Source: JALORV01 sp963780715
Lineage (GTDB): Bacteria; Pseudomonadota; Gammaproteobacteria; Burkholderiales; Burkholderiaceae_F
Length of the DNA: 64,000 nucleotides
Direction: 5' to 3'
Assembly: GCA_963780715.1 (NCBI GenBank)
Contig: CAWADK010000012.1
Coordinates: 1-64,000 of the forward strand
Part shown: positions 56,239 to 64,000 of the stretch, in pieces
How the letters are laid out: every line of letters begins with the position of its first letter
Position numbering within the stretch: position 1 is the first letter of the stretch
The notes under the pieces: model-generated
What the model was told of the DNA's origin: nothing
What the model saw: only the letters and a program-made list of their open reading frames with translations
The model's database searches: none
Made by a program: the position numbers and the translations under genes

Positions 56239-57132
56239 TCAGGCGCGCGAGTGCGGTTCGCTCGGCATGATGCTCCAGTGCAGCTTCTGGCGCAGCGTGG
56301 CGAAGAAGTTGTAGCCGACCGGATGCAGCAGCGTGACGATGTCGGCGCCGCGCCGGGCGCGCACGATGTCGCCCGCGATCAGATGCGCGTACGACTGCAT
56401 GTCAAAGTGCGCGTTGGCATCGCGCACGTCGGTGATCTCGATCTCGACCACGACGTCGTTGGGCAGCACGATCGGCCGGTTCGAAAGTGTCTGCGGCGCC
56501 ACCGGCACCAGCAGCAGACCACCGAGGCTCGGATAAAGGATGGGCCCGTCGGCCGACAGCGCGTAGGCGGTCGAGCCGGTGGGCGTCGCGATGATGACGC
56601 CGTCGGCGCGCTGGTTGTACATGTTCACGCCATCGACGCGCGCGGTGTACTCCACCATTCCGCCCGCGACCCCGCGCGAGACGACGACGTCGTTGAGCGC
56701 GACCGCGTGGTGCACGACGTTGCCCGCACGCCGCACTTCCGCATCCAGGACGAAGCGGTGGTCGGTCTCGTAACGGCCGCCCAGCATCGCCGGCAGAGTT
56801 TCCGCCATCTGGTCGAGGGCGAGGTCGGTCATGAACCCGAGCCGGCCGTGGTTGATGCCGATCAGCGGCACGCGGAACGGCGCTAGTTCGCGGGCGATGC
56901 CGAGCATCGTGCCGTCGCCACCCAGCACGATGGCGACGTCCGCGTGCTTGCCGATGGCATGCACCGTGTGCCCTTCGACGTCATCCAGACCCACGCTCTC
57001 GGCGGTCGCGAGGTCGAACAGTACCCGCGCCCCGGTCGACTCGACGATGCGCGCGATCGCGAGCAGCGGCTCGCGGATGGCTTCGGCGCGCGGCTTCCCG
57101 AACAGGGCGACGTGGCGGAATGCTTGCGTCAT
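56239..57132 (-). CDS. nadK: NAD kinase
   Basis: 297 residues from ATG 57132 (MTQAFRHVALFGKPRA); the frame is open further upstream but would run into the hrcA promoter. AIVLGGDGTMLGIARELAPF has the GGDGT motif, followed by GINHGRLGFMTDL and GVIIATPTGSTAYALSADGP. Phosphorylates NAD to NADP. The nadK-recN pair divergent from hrcA is common in betaproteobacteria. Confidence 0.95.
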   Translation of the reverse strand: MTQAFRHVALFGKPRAEAIREPLLAIARIVESTGARVLFDLATAESVGLDDVEGHTVHAIGKHADVAIVLGGDGTMLGIARELAPFRVPLIGINHGRLGFMTDLALDQMAETLPAMLGGRYETDHRFVLDAEVRRAGNVVHHAVALNDVVVSRGVAGGMVEYTARVDGVNMYNQRADGVIIATPTGSTAYALSADGPILYPSLGGLLLVPVAPQTLSNRPIVLPNDVVVEIEITDVRDANAHFDMQSYAHLIAGDIVRARRGADIVTLLHPVGYNFFATLRQKLHWSIMPSEPHSRA

Positions 57133-57203
57133 CGGGCGATTATGCAGGACGCGCCCACCTGTCTGTACTACCGCGCCGCACATCGCAAGCGCGGCAACCG
57201 TCA

Positions 57204-57209
57204 TAGAAT
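57204..57209 (+). promoter_or_regulatory. -10 box of hrcA, possibly giving a leaderless mRNA
   Basis: TAGAAT ends 6 bp before the hrcA ATG at 57216, so transcription would begin at or next to the start codon. There is no Shine-Dalgarno sequence between. A -35 is not obvious. No CIRCE-type repeat is seen here. Confidence 0.4.
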
Positions 57210-57215
57210 CTGCGC

Positions 57216-58226
57216 ATGATCGACGAACGCGCGCGCACGCTGCTCAAAACCCTGATCGAGCACTACATTGCCGACGGCCAACCGGTGGGCTCGCGCGCGC
57301 TGTCCAGGCTCTCGGGACTCGATCTTTCGCCGGCGACGATCCGCAACGTCATGTCGGACCTCGAAGAGATGGGGTTCGTGGCGAGCCCGCACACTTCGGC
57401 GGGCCGGGTGCCGACGCCACGCGGCTACCGGTTCTTCGTCGACACGCTTGTCACGCTGCGCCCGCTCGAGGAGAAGCAGACGGCCATCATCGAAGGCCGC
57501 CTGCGCGAGGCCGACCCGCAGCGGGCCATCCAGACCGCCGCGCAGCTGCTGTCCAGCCTGTCGCAGTTCGCCGGCGTCGTGCTGACGCCGCGGCGCTCGT
57601 CGTCGTTCAAGCAGGTCGAGTTCGTGCGGCTTTCGGACCGCCGGGTGCTGCTGATCATCGTCACGCCCGAAGGCGACGTGCAGAACCGCATCCTGCTGAC
57701 CCAGACCTCGTTCACGCAGTCGCAGCTGATCGAGGCAGCGAACATGCTGAACGAACACTTCGCCGGCAAGAGCTTCAACGAGGTACGCACGCTGCTGCAG
57801 TCCGACCTGCGCCGCCTGCGCGAGGACATCTCGGCGCTGATGGAAGCCGCCGTGCAGGCGGGCAGCGAGGCCGAGGCGGAATCCGATCCCGTGGTCGTCT
57901 CCGGCGAACGCAACCTGCTCGGCAGTGACCTCTCCACCGATGTCGATACGCTGCGCCGGATGTTCGACCTCTTCGAACACAAGACACGGCTGATCCACCT
58001 GCTGGATACGTCGATCGGCGCGCATGGCGTCCAGATCTACATCGGAGGCGAGTCGCAGCTCGTGCCGATGGACGAGATGAGCCTGGTGGTCGCCCCCTAC
58101 ACCGTCGACGGCCAGGTGGTCGGCACGCTCGGCGTCGTCGGACCGACCCGCATGGCCTACGAGCGCGTCATCCCGATCGTCGACATTACGGCCAAGCTGC
58201 TGTCGAGCGCGTTGTCGCAAGGCTAG
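57216..58226 (+). CDS. hrcA: Heat-inducible transcription repressor HrcA
   Basis: 336 residues. N-terminal winged helix (SRLSGLDLSPATIRNVMSDL, then SPHTSAGRVPTPRGYRFFVD) and the family C-terminus (GAHGVQIYIGGESQLVPMDE, then GTLGVVGPTRMAYERVIPIV). HrcA binds CIRCE sites to repress groESL and sometimes dnaK, with GroEL as corepressor. No CIRCE element or chaperone gene is in this window. Confidence 0.95.
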   Translation: MIDERARTLLKTLIEHYIADGQPVGSRALSRLSGLDLSPATIRNVMSDLEEMGFVASPHTSAGRVPTPRGYRFFVDTLVTLRPLEEKQTAIIEGRLREADPQRAIQTAAQLLSSLSQFAGVVLTPRRSSSFKQVEFVRLSDRRVLLIIVTPEGDVQNRILLTQTSFTQSQLIEAANMLNEHFAGKSFNEVRTLLQSDLRRLREDISALMEAAVQAGSEAEAESDPVVVSGERNLLGSDLSTDVDTLRRMFDLFEHKTRLIHLLDTSIGAHGVQIYIGGESQLVPMDEMSLVVAPYTVDGQVVGTLGVVGPTRMAYERVIPIVDITAKLLSSALSQG

Positions 58227-58241
58227 GCGTCGCTCGTGTAC

Positions 58242-58260
58242 GCGACCGCTACGCGGTCGC
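58242..58260 (+). terminator. Hairpin after hrcA
   Basis: GCGACCG (58242-58248), loop CTACG, CGGTCGC (58254-58260), 15 bp after the hrcA stop. No T-run follows, so termination is not assured. A second strong stem, CCCTCCCG/CGGGAGGG (58353-58373), lies further on in the same 273-bp spacer and may be a REP-like palindrome. Confidence 0.4.
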
Positions 58261-58432
58261 ACGTGCACTCGGGCCGGAAGGCAAGTAAGTCGGCTTCGCT
58301 CCGGAGCGGCCGCGCGCTCCGCCGATTGTCAACGGCACGGCACCCTCCCTGACCCTCCCGCCAGGCGGGAGGGAATGGAAGAGGCGTGGTCTTCACCAAA
58401 GGGGTAGGCAGCGCTACCTCGGCTTGCCGAAT

Positions 58433-58446
58433 TTGCTGCGCGTCAA
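58433..58446. promoter_or_regulatory. Weak FNR/DNR-like box upstream of the RIC gene
   Basis: TTGCT, GCGC, GTCAA: the right half is perfect and the left half is two bases off the FNR/DNR pattern TTGAC-N4-GTCAA. It is 53 bp upstream of the ATG. Nitric-oxide control would suit the gene, but the match is weak. Confidence 0.25.
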
Positions 58447-58499
58447 GCGCGCCGCGGCTCTGGAGACCCAGACTGCGCGGGTCTCTTAGAGGAGGAATC

Positions 58500-59147
58500 A
58501 TGGGATACGCCGATCGAACGGTGGCGGACATTGCCACTTCACTGCCTGGCGCAACCTCGGTGTTTCGTGCGCACCGCATCGACTACTGCTGTGGCGGCGC
58601 GCGTCCGCTGGCCGAAGCGGCGGCCGAGCGCGCGGTGTCGCTCGAGCAGATCGAGTCCGAACTGGCGCGCCTCGCGCCGGACGCGCCGCGCGAGGCGCCG
58701 ACGGAAACGAACGCGCTGATCGGGCACATCCTGGCCCGCTATCACGACACGCATCGCCGTGAACTGCCCGAGCTGCTGCGGCTCGCGGCGCGGGTCGAAC
58801 AGCGCCACGCCGGCCATGCGATGGTCCCGGCCGGACTGCATGCTGCGCTGGAGGAACTCGCTACGGCGCTCGACGAGCACATGGCGAAGGAGGAGCAGAT
58901 CCTGTTTCCGCTGATGATGCAGGGCGGTCACCCGATGATCACGTCGCCGATCTCGCGCATGCGTTTCGAACACGACGAACATGGCGAGCGGCTGGCCCGA
59001 CTCGAGGCCCTGACTCACGGGTTTGCGCTGCCGGAGGATGCCTGCCCGACGTGGCGCGCGCTCTACGCGGCATTGCGCAAGCTGATCGATGACGTGCACG
59101 AGCACGTGCATCTGGAAAACAACCTGCTGTTTCCCCGGTTCAGCTGA
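58500..59147 (+). CDS. ytfE: Iron-sulfur cluster repair di-iron protein (RIC; YtfE/ScdA)
   Basis: 215 residues from ATG 58500, with AGAGGAGG upstream. The ScdA N-terminal motif FRAHRIDYCCGGARPL is followed by a hemerythrin-like domain. That domain has ligands in HILARYHDTHRRELPEL, LDEHMAKEEQILFPL, RFEHDEHGERLARLE and DVHEHVHLENNLLFPRF. It releases iron and repairs Fe-S clusters after nitrosative or oxidative damage. It is convergent with ygbA, another nitric-oxide-induced gene. Confidence 0.93.
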   Translation: MGYADRTVADIATSLPGATSVFRAHRIDYCCGGARPLAEAAAERAVSLEQIESELARLAPDAPREAPTETNALIGHILARYHDTHRRELPELLRLAARVEQRHAGHAMVPAGLHAALEELATALDEHMAKEEQILFPLMMQGGHPMITSPISRMRFEHDEHGERLARLEALTHGFALPEDACPTWRALYAALRKLIDDVHEHVHLENNLLFPRFS

Positions 59148-59177
59148 ACCGGCGCCGGGCTGCCGTCGCGCGGTGCT

Positions 59178-59627
59178 TCAGCGCGACGGTGGCGTCGAAT
59201 CGCCCGCCGGCGGCGTGTCGTTGCGAGCGGTTGCCCGCGGCTTCGGCGGCGCCGGTCGCTTGCCGTCCAGCACATGCGCCAGCGCCAGCAGCGGGTGGCG
59301 CCACATCATGCGCGGGCCGGCGTAGCGCATCATCACTCGGGTTGCTTCGCGCTGCTGCGGGCCGTAGCAATGGATCTGGCAGTTCGTGCACGTGGGCTTT
59401 TCCGGCCCATACGGGCAGCCCGCGAGGCGCTTGCGTGCGTATTCGAAGAGGCCGCCGCATTCTTCGCACAGACCGTCGCCGTCGCGCGGCGGCGTGCCAT
59501 GGTGATCCCGGCAGTAGATGCGCAGCATCGCGCCGATGGTGTTGAGCTCACGCGTGAGCCGGGGTGTTGCGAGCCGTGCTTCGCGGCGCTCGGCACCGAC
59601 GGCCGTGGATTTTGTCGTGGATGTCAT
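59178..59627 (-). CDS. ygbA: YgbA family protein (nitrous oxide-stimulated promoter family)
   Basis: 149 residues. RELNTIGAMLRIYCRDHHG with LCEECGGLFEYARKRLAGCP and KPTCTNCQIHCYGPQQREA gives the Cys-rich signature of PF11756. EcYgbA belongs to the NsrR regulon and supports recovery from nitric oxide. RMMWRHPLLALAHVLDGKRP is the conserved C-terminus. A Pro/Arg-rich tail extends beyond the usual end. Its 3' end is 30 bp from the RIC gene's end. Confidence 0.9.
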   Translation of the reverse strand: MTSTTKSTAVGAERREARLATPRLTRELNTIGAMLRIYCRDHHGTPPRDGDGLCEECGGLFEYARKRLAGCPYGPEKPTCTNCQIHCYGPQQREATRVMMRYAGPRMMWRHPLLALAHVLDGKRPAPPKPRATARNDTPPAGDSTPPSR

Positions 59628-59914
59628 GCCGCGATGCTGCCGGTGGCACGGGCAAGCGGCTCTGCGTTGGGTCAAATTCGCCCGCGACCTCCCTCGCTGG
59701 AGGTAGCCCCAGGCTCGCTACCGAGCCTGCCGGGAGCGGGTCGGCGTGGCCTTCCCAAGCAAGCGGCGCGCAGCGCCGCATCGCACGGGCGCTGCCGAGA
59801 GGTCGCGTTGCGGGCGGGAGCAGGCGCGGGGGTTCGGACGCACCGGCCTCATTGCAACCAGTTGTCGAACGAATGCGATCCCGCGCCGCCGTTCCGGCGC
59901 AGCGCTCGCGCCGG

Positions 59915-61748
59915 TCAGCGGAACTTCACTCGTGTGGCCGTCAGCAGCCCGCTCGCGATCGTTCCCTCGACCTCGAGGTCGGTGCCGTTCCTGATGTCCT
60001 TCAGCGACTTGCTGCCCGGGACGATCTGCGGGCTGCCGGCGACGCTGACGCGCTGCGAGCCGACGAGGAATTCGGTGGCCGTGTCGCTGGCGCGACCGCT
60101 GACGATGCCGCGCACCGACGCTGAGCCGCTCGCCGGTTCCTTGAGCTCCACGCTGACGGCGTACAGGATGCCGTTGAGCTTGACCGCCTCGATATCGACC
60201 GTAGGCACCGTTCTTCAGGTCGTCGAACTTCACCGCGACACCTTTGCGCAGGTAGATCGTCGTCGGGGTCAGCATGACCGTCTTGCCGTCGACGACGACC
60301 GAGCCGGGCTGCACGTTGCTGGCGATGCCTTCGACGGAGAAGGTCGGTGCATCCTGTGCGTTGTCCATGAACTGGATCTCATCGGCGACGAACTGGAGCC
60401 CGTCGTAGCTGCCGGCGACCTTGACGCTCCGGCCGTCCTTCAGGTCGGCGGCGACGCCCTTCTTGTACTGCGTCGCTGCTGTCGTTTTCACCTCGAACGG
60501 CAGGGGCGTGAGCACGAAGGTGCGCGGGTCTGCAGCGGCGCTCGGCTTGCTGACAGTGCCAAAGAGCACGCGCGCGATGCCGGCCGACGGCGGCAGGAAG
60601 TCGACCTTGATCGCTTCGAGCTTGCCATTGACCAGCGGTCCTTCCACCTTGACCAGTACTCCCTCGCCGAGGTTCGTGGCATCGCCGCGCGTGTAAGTCG
60701 TCTGCGGCGTGACGAGCGTCCCCGTGTTGCGGACGCTGAACGGGCTCTTGGCGTCGGTGAAGCTCGCGATGGCACCGGTCACTTCGACGACCGGTGCCGT
60801 GGCTGCAATGAATTCAATGCGCGTTGCGCGCAGGACGCCGGCATTGACGGTGCCGCTGGCACGCACGAAGCGCCCGTCGCGCAGGTCCGTTGCGGTGCCA
60901 CCGACGAACTGCGCACCGGTGGCGTCGACCGCATAGCCGCCCACTCGGAAGCTGGAGACTGTCTTGTAGTCGGTGACAACGCCGTCGAGCGTCAGCGCGG
61001 CGGCATCGGGCACGTTCGTGCCGCCGATGCGGACCACCCGGGCAACGAACTCTCCGTTGGCCAGCGGCTGGTCGGTCCAGGCGGCAACACGCTGTCCGGT
61101 CGCCAGCGGTCTGGCCGGCCGGCAGGACGGTCGCCTGACGCCGTACGCACAGTCAGTGTCCCGATCTTGAACGAGTCTGACGCTGCGCTGGCTACCGTGC
61201 CGGCGACACGCATGACGCCGGTCGCAGGCCGCAGCTCGATGCGACTGGCAACGATCTCACCCGCGGCATTGCGCTGTCCGTGGACCTCGACGATCGAGCC
61301 GGCCGCCAGGTCGGTCAGGGCCGTGAAGCCGTCGAAGACCGTCGGTGACGCTGCAGCAGCGTTGACGCGGACCGTCTGGCTCAGCACGGTCAGCGTGTCG
61401 GCACCGACCGAAGCGACGGGGCCGATCACTTCCGCCGCGACCGTGGCCTGGGAAATCCTGTTCGACTGGTGCTCGAAACGGATCTGCGATCCGAGACGGA
61501 TGGCATCCACGCTGGCGGCCGATCGGCAGGTCCGGGCGCTCGTCGACGAACACCTGGGCGGCGGTCTCGTCGTAGTGCTGGCCGTTGACGATGATGCTGC
61601 CGAATCCGCTGACCGCGCCGGCGCCTGCGGAAACCGGGGCCCCGCTGCCGCCACTGCCGATACGGGCGACCATTTCACCGCCACCGCCGCCGCACCCGGC
61701 CAGGCCGGCGGTAACGATCACGACAAGGATTCGAAGCAGCGATTTCAT
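59915..61748 (-). CDS. DUF5666 repeat lipoprotein (frameshifted)
   Basis: About 610 residues starting at ATG 61748. Lipobox signal ILVVIVTAGLAGCGGGGG, then GFGSIIVNGQHYDETAA. Tandem DUF5666-type beta-barrel units follow, such as EVTGAIASFTDAKSPFSVRN and VRGIVSGRASDTATEFLVGS, each about 65-75 residues and related to OB folds. Indels near 61515, 61105 and 60205 divide it over three frames. The last unit ends at 59915 (LTATRVKFR). The role is unknown. It follows a DUF6502 gene, a frequent pairing in betaproteobacteria. Confidence 0.85.
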
Positions 61749-61792
61749 GAATTGGCGTCCTTGGAGTCCTCGACGGTGCAGGTCGGGCTCAC

Positions 61793-62649
61793 TAGAAAGG
61801 GGATTGGCGCGTTCCGAATAGAAGTACGCACCGAAGCGCATCCGCATCAGCTGTGTTCCGGGCGAACCGCGCTCGTCGATGCGGGTGCGTTCGTTCGCCA
61901 GGGCGAACATGCGGCGCAGCGCCGACTCCCAGATGCGGCGCGCCAGCCGCTGCAGTTCCAGCACCGATTCCTCCGAGAGCTCGTCGGCATACAGGCTCTG
62001 TTCCAGGAAGGGCCCGGAGTCACCCTGCTGGACGGCGCGCAGGTTCTGGGCGGCCGAAGCGATGTGGTCAGCGACGTTGGCGCCGGATGTACGACAGCGT
62101 CTTGGCGAAGTCCTCGCGGGGAACATAGGTGCCGGCGCGCAGCCGGACGGTTTCGCCCTGCACTTCGGCCATGCCGAGCCGGACGAGTTCCTCGACGATG
62201 GAGCGCGGATGAAAGTCGCGCGAAATCGACTGCGACAGCTGCTCGAAGGAGGGCTCCTCGGGAGTCCGGCCGCGCATCGGCAGGACCTTGGGAAAGCCGT
62301 CGGCGTCGAGGTAGCTCGGATCGTTGGTCCAGCGGGTGAACACTTCGTCCGGCAGCGACAGCATGCGATCGAACGTATGTGCTTTCAGCACGCCGTCGGA
62401 GGTCAGCGCCCGCACGTCCTTGCGGTGCACGCCAGACAGCAGACTGACGGCCGAGTCCGTGACCTTGCGCGGGCCCTTTTCGAGTTCGGCATGGGCCGCG
62501 CGCAGGAAAGCGGTCTTCAGCGCTGCCGTGAATTGCGGATAGGTCACGCCGCTGGCGACCAGCAGCTGTACCAGTGGTGCCAGCAGCCCGACGCTCTCGT
62601 CGAGCAGCGTTTCGGCACGAGTCCTTGCCCCAGGTGATTCTGCGTCCAC
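61793..62649 (-). CDS. DUF6502 family protein (frameshifted)
   Basis: About 285 residues from GTG 62649. The N-terminal part LDESVGLLAPLVQLLVASGVTYPQFTAAL with VSLLSGVHRKDVRAL looks like a winged-helix DNA-binding region. An indel near 62085 interrupts it, and the C-terminal part (SEESVLELQRLARRIWESAL, then RMRFGAYFYSE) is in another frame. As read, the frame runs on into the DUF5666 gene. A TAG at 61793-61795, one base out of frame, is the likely true stop. Confidence 0.8.
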
Positions 62650-62859
62650 GTGTTGCTTGCTTTCGTCGGCGTCGAAACTGGGGTCCCCTGCGTGGGATTA
62701 TTTCCCGCGTCGGCGATCGCAAGGGCCCCCCGGACTGCGCTCTCCTCACCGAAATGCGCTAGCCCGCGGGGATTAGTAGCGATCACGGACGCCAAAATCC
62801 CGCCCCCTAGAATGCGGTGCAAGGCGGTCTACCGGATCGCATCAAAAGGCCCCAAAAAC

Positions 62860-63972
62860 ATGGCTTTTTCGCCAGAACCGCCGTTTACTCATGGAAGGTC
62901 GACGCGGACCGCTGTCCTGCTGGTCAACCTCGGTACGCCGACGGCGCCCGAAGCGGGGCCGGTGCGGCGTTACCTGAAGGAGTTCCTGTCCGACCCGCGC
63001 GTGGTGGAAATTCCCCGGCTGTTGTGGTGGCCGATCCTCAACGGCGTCATCCTGGTCGTGCGGCCGCGCAAGTCGGCGGCCAAGTACGCGGCGATCTGGA
63101 CCGAGCAGGGCTCGCCTCTGCTGGTGCACTCGCAGCAGCAGACCGTCCTGCTGCGCGGCTACCTGGGTAATCAGGGCGTCGACGCCGATGTCGAACTCGC
63201 GATGCGCTACGGCGAGCCGTCGATCGAGTCGGCGTTGCGGCGACTGGCCGAGCGCGGCGTCGACCGCCTGCTGATATTGCCGATGTACCCCCAGTACTCG
63301 GCGACGACGACGGCATCGGTGCTGGATGAGGTCTTCAGCTGCCTCGGCCGTGTGCGCAACATCCCCGAGGTCCGCTGGATCAAGCACTTCCACGATCACC
63401 CCGGCTTCATCGCCGCGCTCCGTCAATCGGTGCTCGACCACTGGAAGCGGCACGGTCGCGCGCAGGACCGCGGCGGAAAGCTGGTGATGAGCTTCCACGG
63501 CGTGCCCAAGCGCACGCTGCTGCTCGGCGATCCGTACCACTGCGAATGCCAGAAGACCGGACGCTTGCTGGCCGAGTCGCTGGGGCTCGGCCCGGACCAG
63601 TATGTCGTGACCTTCCAGTCGCGTTTCGGCCGCGCGGAGTGGCTGCAGCCGTACACCGCACCGACGCTCGAGGCCCTGGCCAGGGGCGGTGCCAAGGCGG
63701 TCGATGTCATCTGCCCCGGATTCCCGGCCGACTGCCTCGAGACGCTGGAAGAAATTGCGATGGAGGGCCGCGACACGTTCCTGGCGAGCGGTGGCGAGGA
63801 GTACCGCTATATCGCGTGCCTGAACGAATCGCCCGCCTTCATCGCGGCGCTGACCGACCTTTGCATGCAGCACATGCAGGGCTGGCCGACGTCACGTGCC
63901 GACGCCGCGACGCGGGCCGCCGAGGCCGAGCAGGGCCGCGCACGCGCGATGCAGTTGGGAGCGGAGCGCTAG
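62860..63972 (+). CDS. hemH: Ferrochelatase
   Basis: 370 residues from ATG 62860. Inserts Fe2+ into protoporphyrin IX, the last step of haem synthesis. RTAVLLVNLGTPTAPEAGPV, ILPMYPQYSATTTASVLDEV, VMSFHGVPKRTLLLGDPY (catalytic His) and TFQSRFGRAEWLQPYT with GGEEYRYIACLNESPAFI are diagnostic. A TAGAAT -10-like box lies at 62808-62813. The 210 bp before it holds nothing else recognisable. Confidence 0.96.
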   Translation: MAFSPEPPFTHGRSTRTAVLLVNLGTPTAPEAGPVRRYLKEFLSDPRVVEIPRLLWWPILNGVILVVRPRKSAAKYAAIWTEQGSPLLVHSQQQTVLLRGYLGNQGVDADVELAMRYGEPSIESALRRLAERGVDRLLILPMYPQYSATTTASVLDEVFSCLGRVRNIPEVRWIKHFHDHPGFIAALRQSVLDHWKRHGRAQDRGGKLVMSFHGVPKRTLLLGDPYHCECQKTGRLLAESLGLGPDQYVVTFQSRFGRAEWLQPYTAPTLEALARGGAKAVDVICPGFPADCLETLEEIAMEGRDTFLASGGEEYRYIACLNESPAFIAALTDLCMQHMQGWPTSRADAATRAAEAEQGRARAMQLGAER

Positions 63973-64000
63973 GCCGGTCGGTGCCGGCCGCCGTCAGGAA

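Noticed and set aside
59137..59150. GGTTCAGCTGAACC palindrome over the RIC stop codon as a bidirectional terminator
   Set aside because: Perfect but only 14 bp with no loop and no T-run on either side, so termination cannot be supported.

Overview
The window is GC-rich chromosomal DNA (well over 60% GC by eye). It looks like a betaproteobacterium, most likely Burkholderiales/Rhodocyclales-like. The best evidence is gene order: aroG ... tldD - nitrilase-family hydrolase - yhdP - glnE, then ilvE followed by a CHCC zinc-finger gene, and recN - nadK back to back with hrcA. Protein features agree: PhaR, a PEP-CTERM protein, the DUF6502/DUF5666 pair and an azlC/azlD pair. I see no plasmid, phage, CRISPR, rRNA or tRNA features.

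Layout. 1-6.1 kb: infB (5' end missing), rbfA, truB, rpsO, pnp, closed by a strong terminator. 6.1-8.6 kb (minus): phaR, gluQ and a 5'-truncated dksA that runs directly into a truncated glcD. 8.8-16.1 kb: a lipoprotein hydrolase, then a TetR-controlled RND efflux operon with a translationally coupled hydrolase. 16.4-22.7 kb: a small secreted protein, a TTC38-like protein, a mini membrane protein, a large winged-helix/NB-ARC regulator and an FAD oxidase. 22.8-26.5 kb: cobalamin adenosyltransferase, M3 peptidase, CnoX. 26.5-28.4 kb: an SPFH operon ending in a ribbon-helix-helix gene, with a perfect 24-bp palindrome at its front. 28.5-30.2 kb: a PEP-CTERM gene with a sigma-54 promoter, then a relic of a BTAD-type activator. 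30.3-31.6 kb: aroG behind a Phe/Tyr attenuator. 31.6-43.2 kb: cdsA-like, plsC-like, a dispersed repeat, tldD, nitrilase-family gene, yhdP, glnE. 43.2-46.8 kb: two MFS genes and azlCD split by a 160-bp palindromic element. 46.9-50.1 kb: the ilvE cluster. 50.2-58.2 kb: ferredoxin-NADP reductase-like, BepA-like, moaC, cyclodeaminase, recN, nadK, hrcA. 58.5-64 kb: ytfE-type repair protein convergent with ygbA, DUF5666, DUF6502, hemH.

The clearest regulatory discovery is upstream of aroG (DAHP synthase). A 26-codon leader peptide carries the run SYFFYFYGFF. It is followed by a perfect intrinsic terminator, and a segment inside the leader gene can pair with the terminator's 5' arm. This is the complete anatomy of ribosome-mediated attenuation by phenylalanine and tyrosine supply. 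Other good leads are the SPFH operon operator, the sigma-54 promoter of the PEP-CTERM gene, and the palindromic element between azlC and azlD.

Sequence quality caveat. The first 8 kb contains many single-base indels in essential genes (infB, truB, rpsO, pnp), and isolated ones recur later (9.3, 10.97, 21.8, 23.6, 27.0, 29.1-29.3, 36.6-37.4, 60.2-62.1 kb). Essential genes cannot all be broken, so these are most likely consensus errors. Frameshifted genes are listed as single CDS entries over their full span. The glcD/dksA fusion near 7,905 is probably a misjoin.
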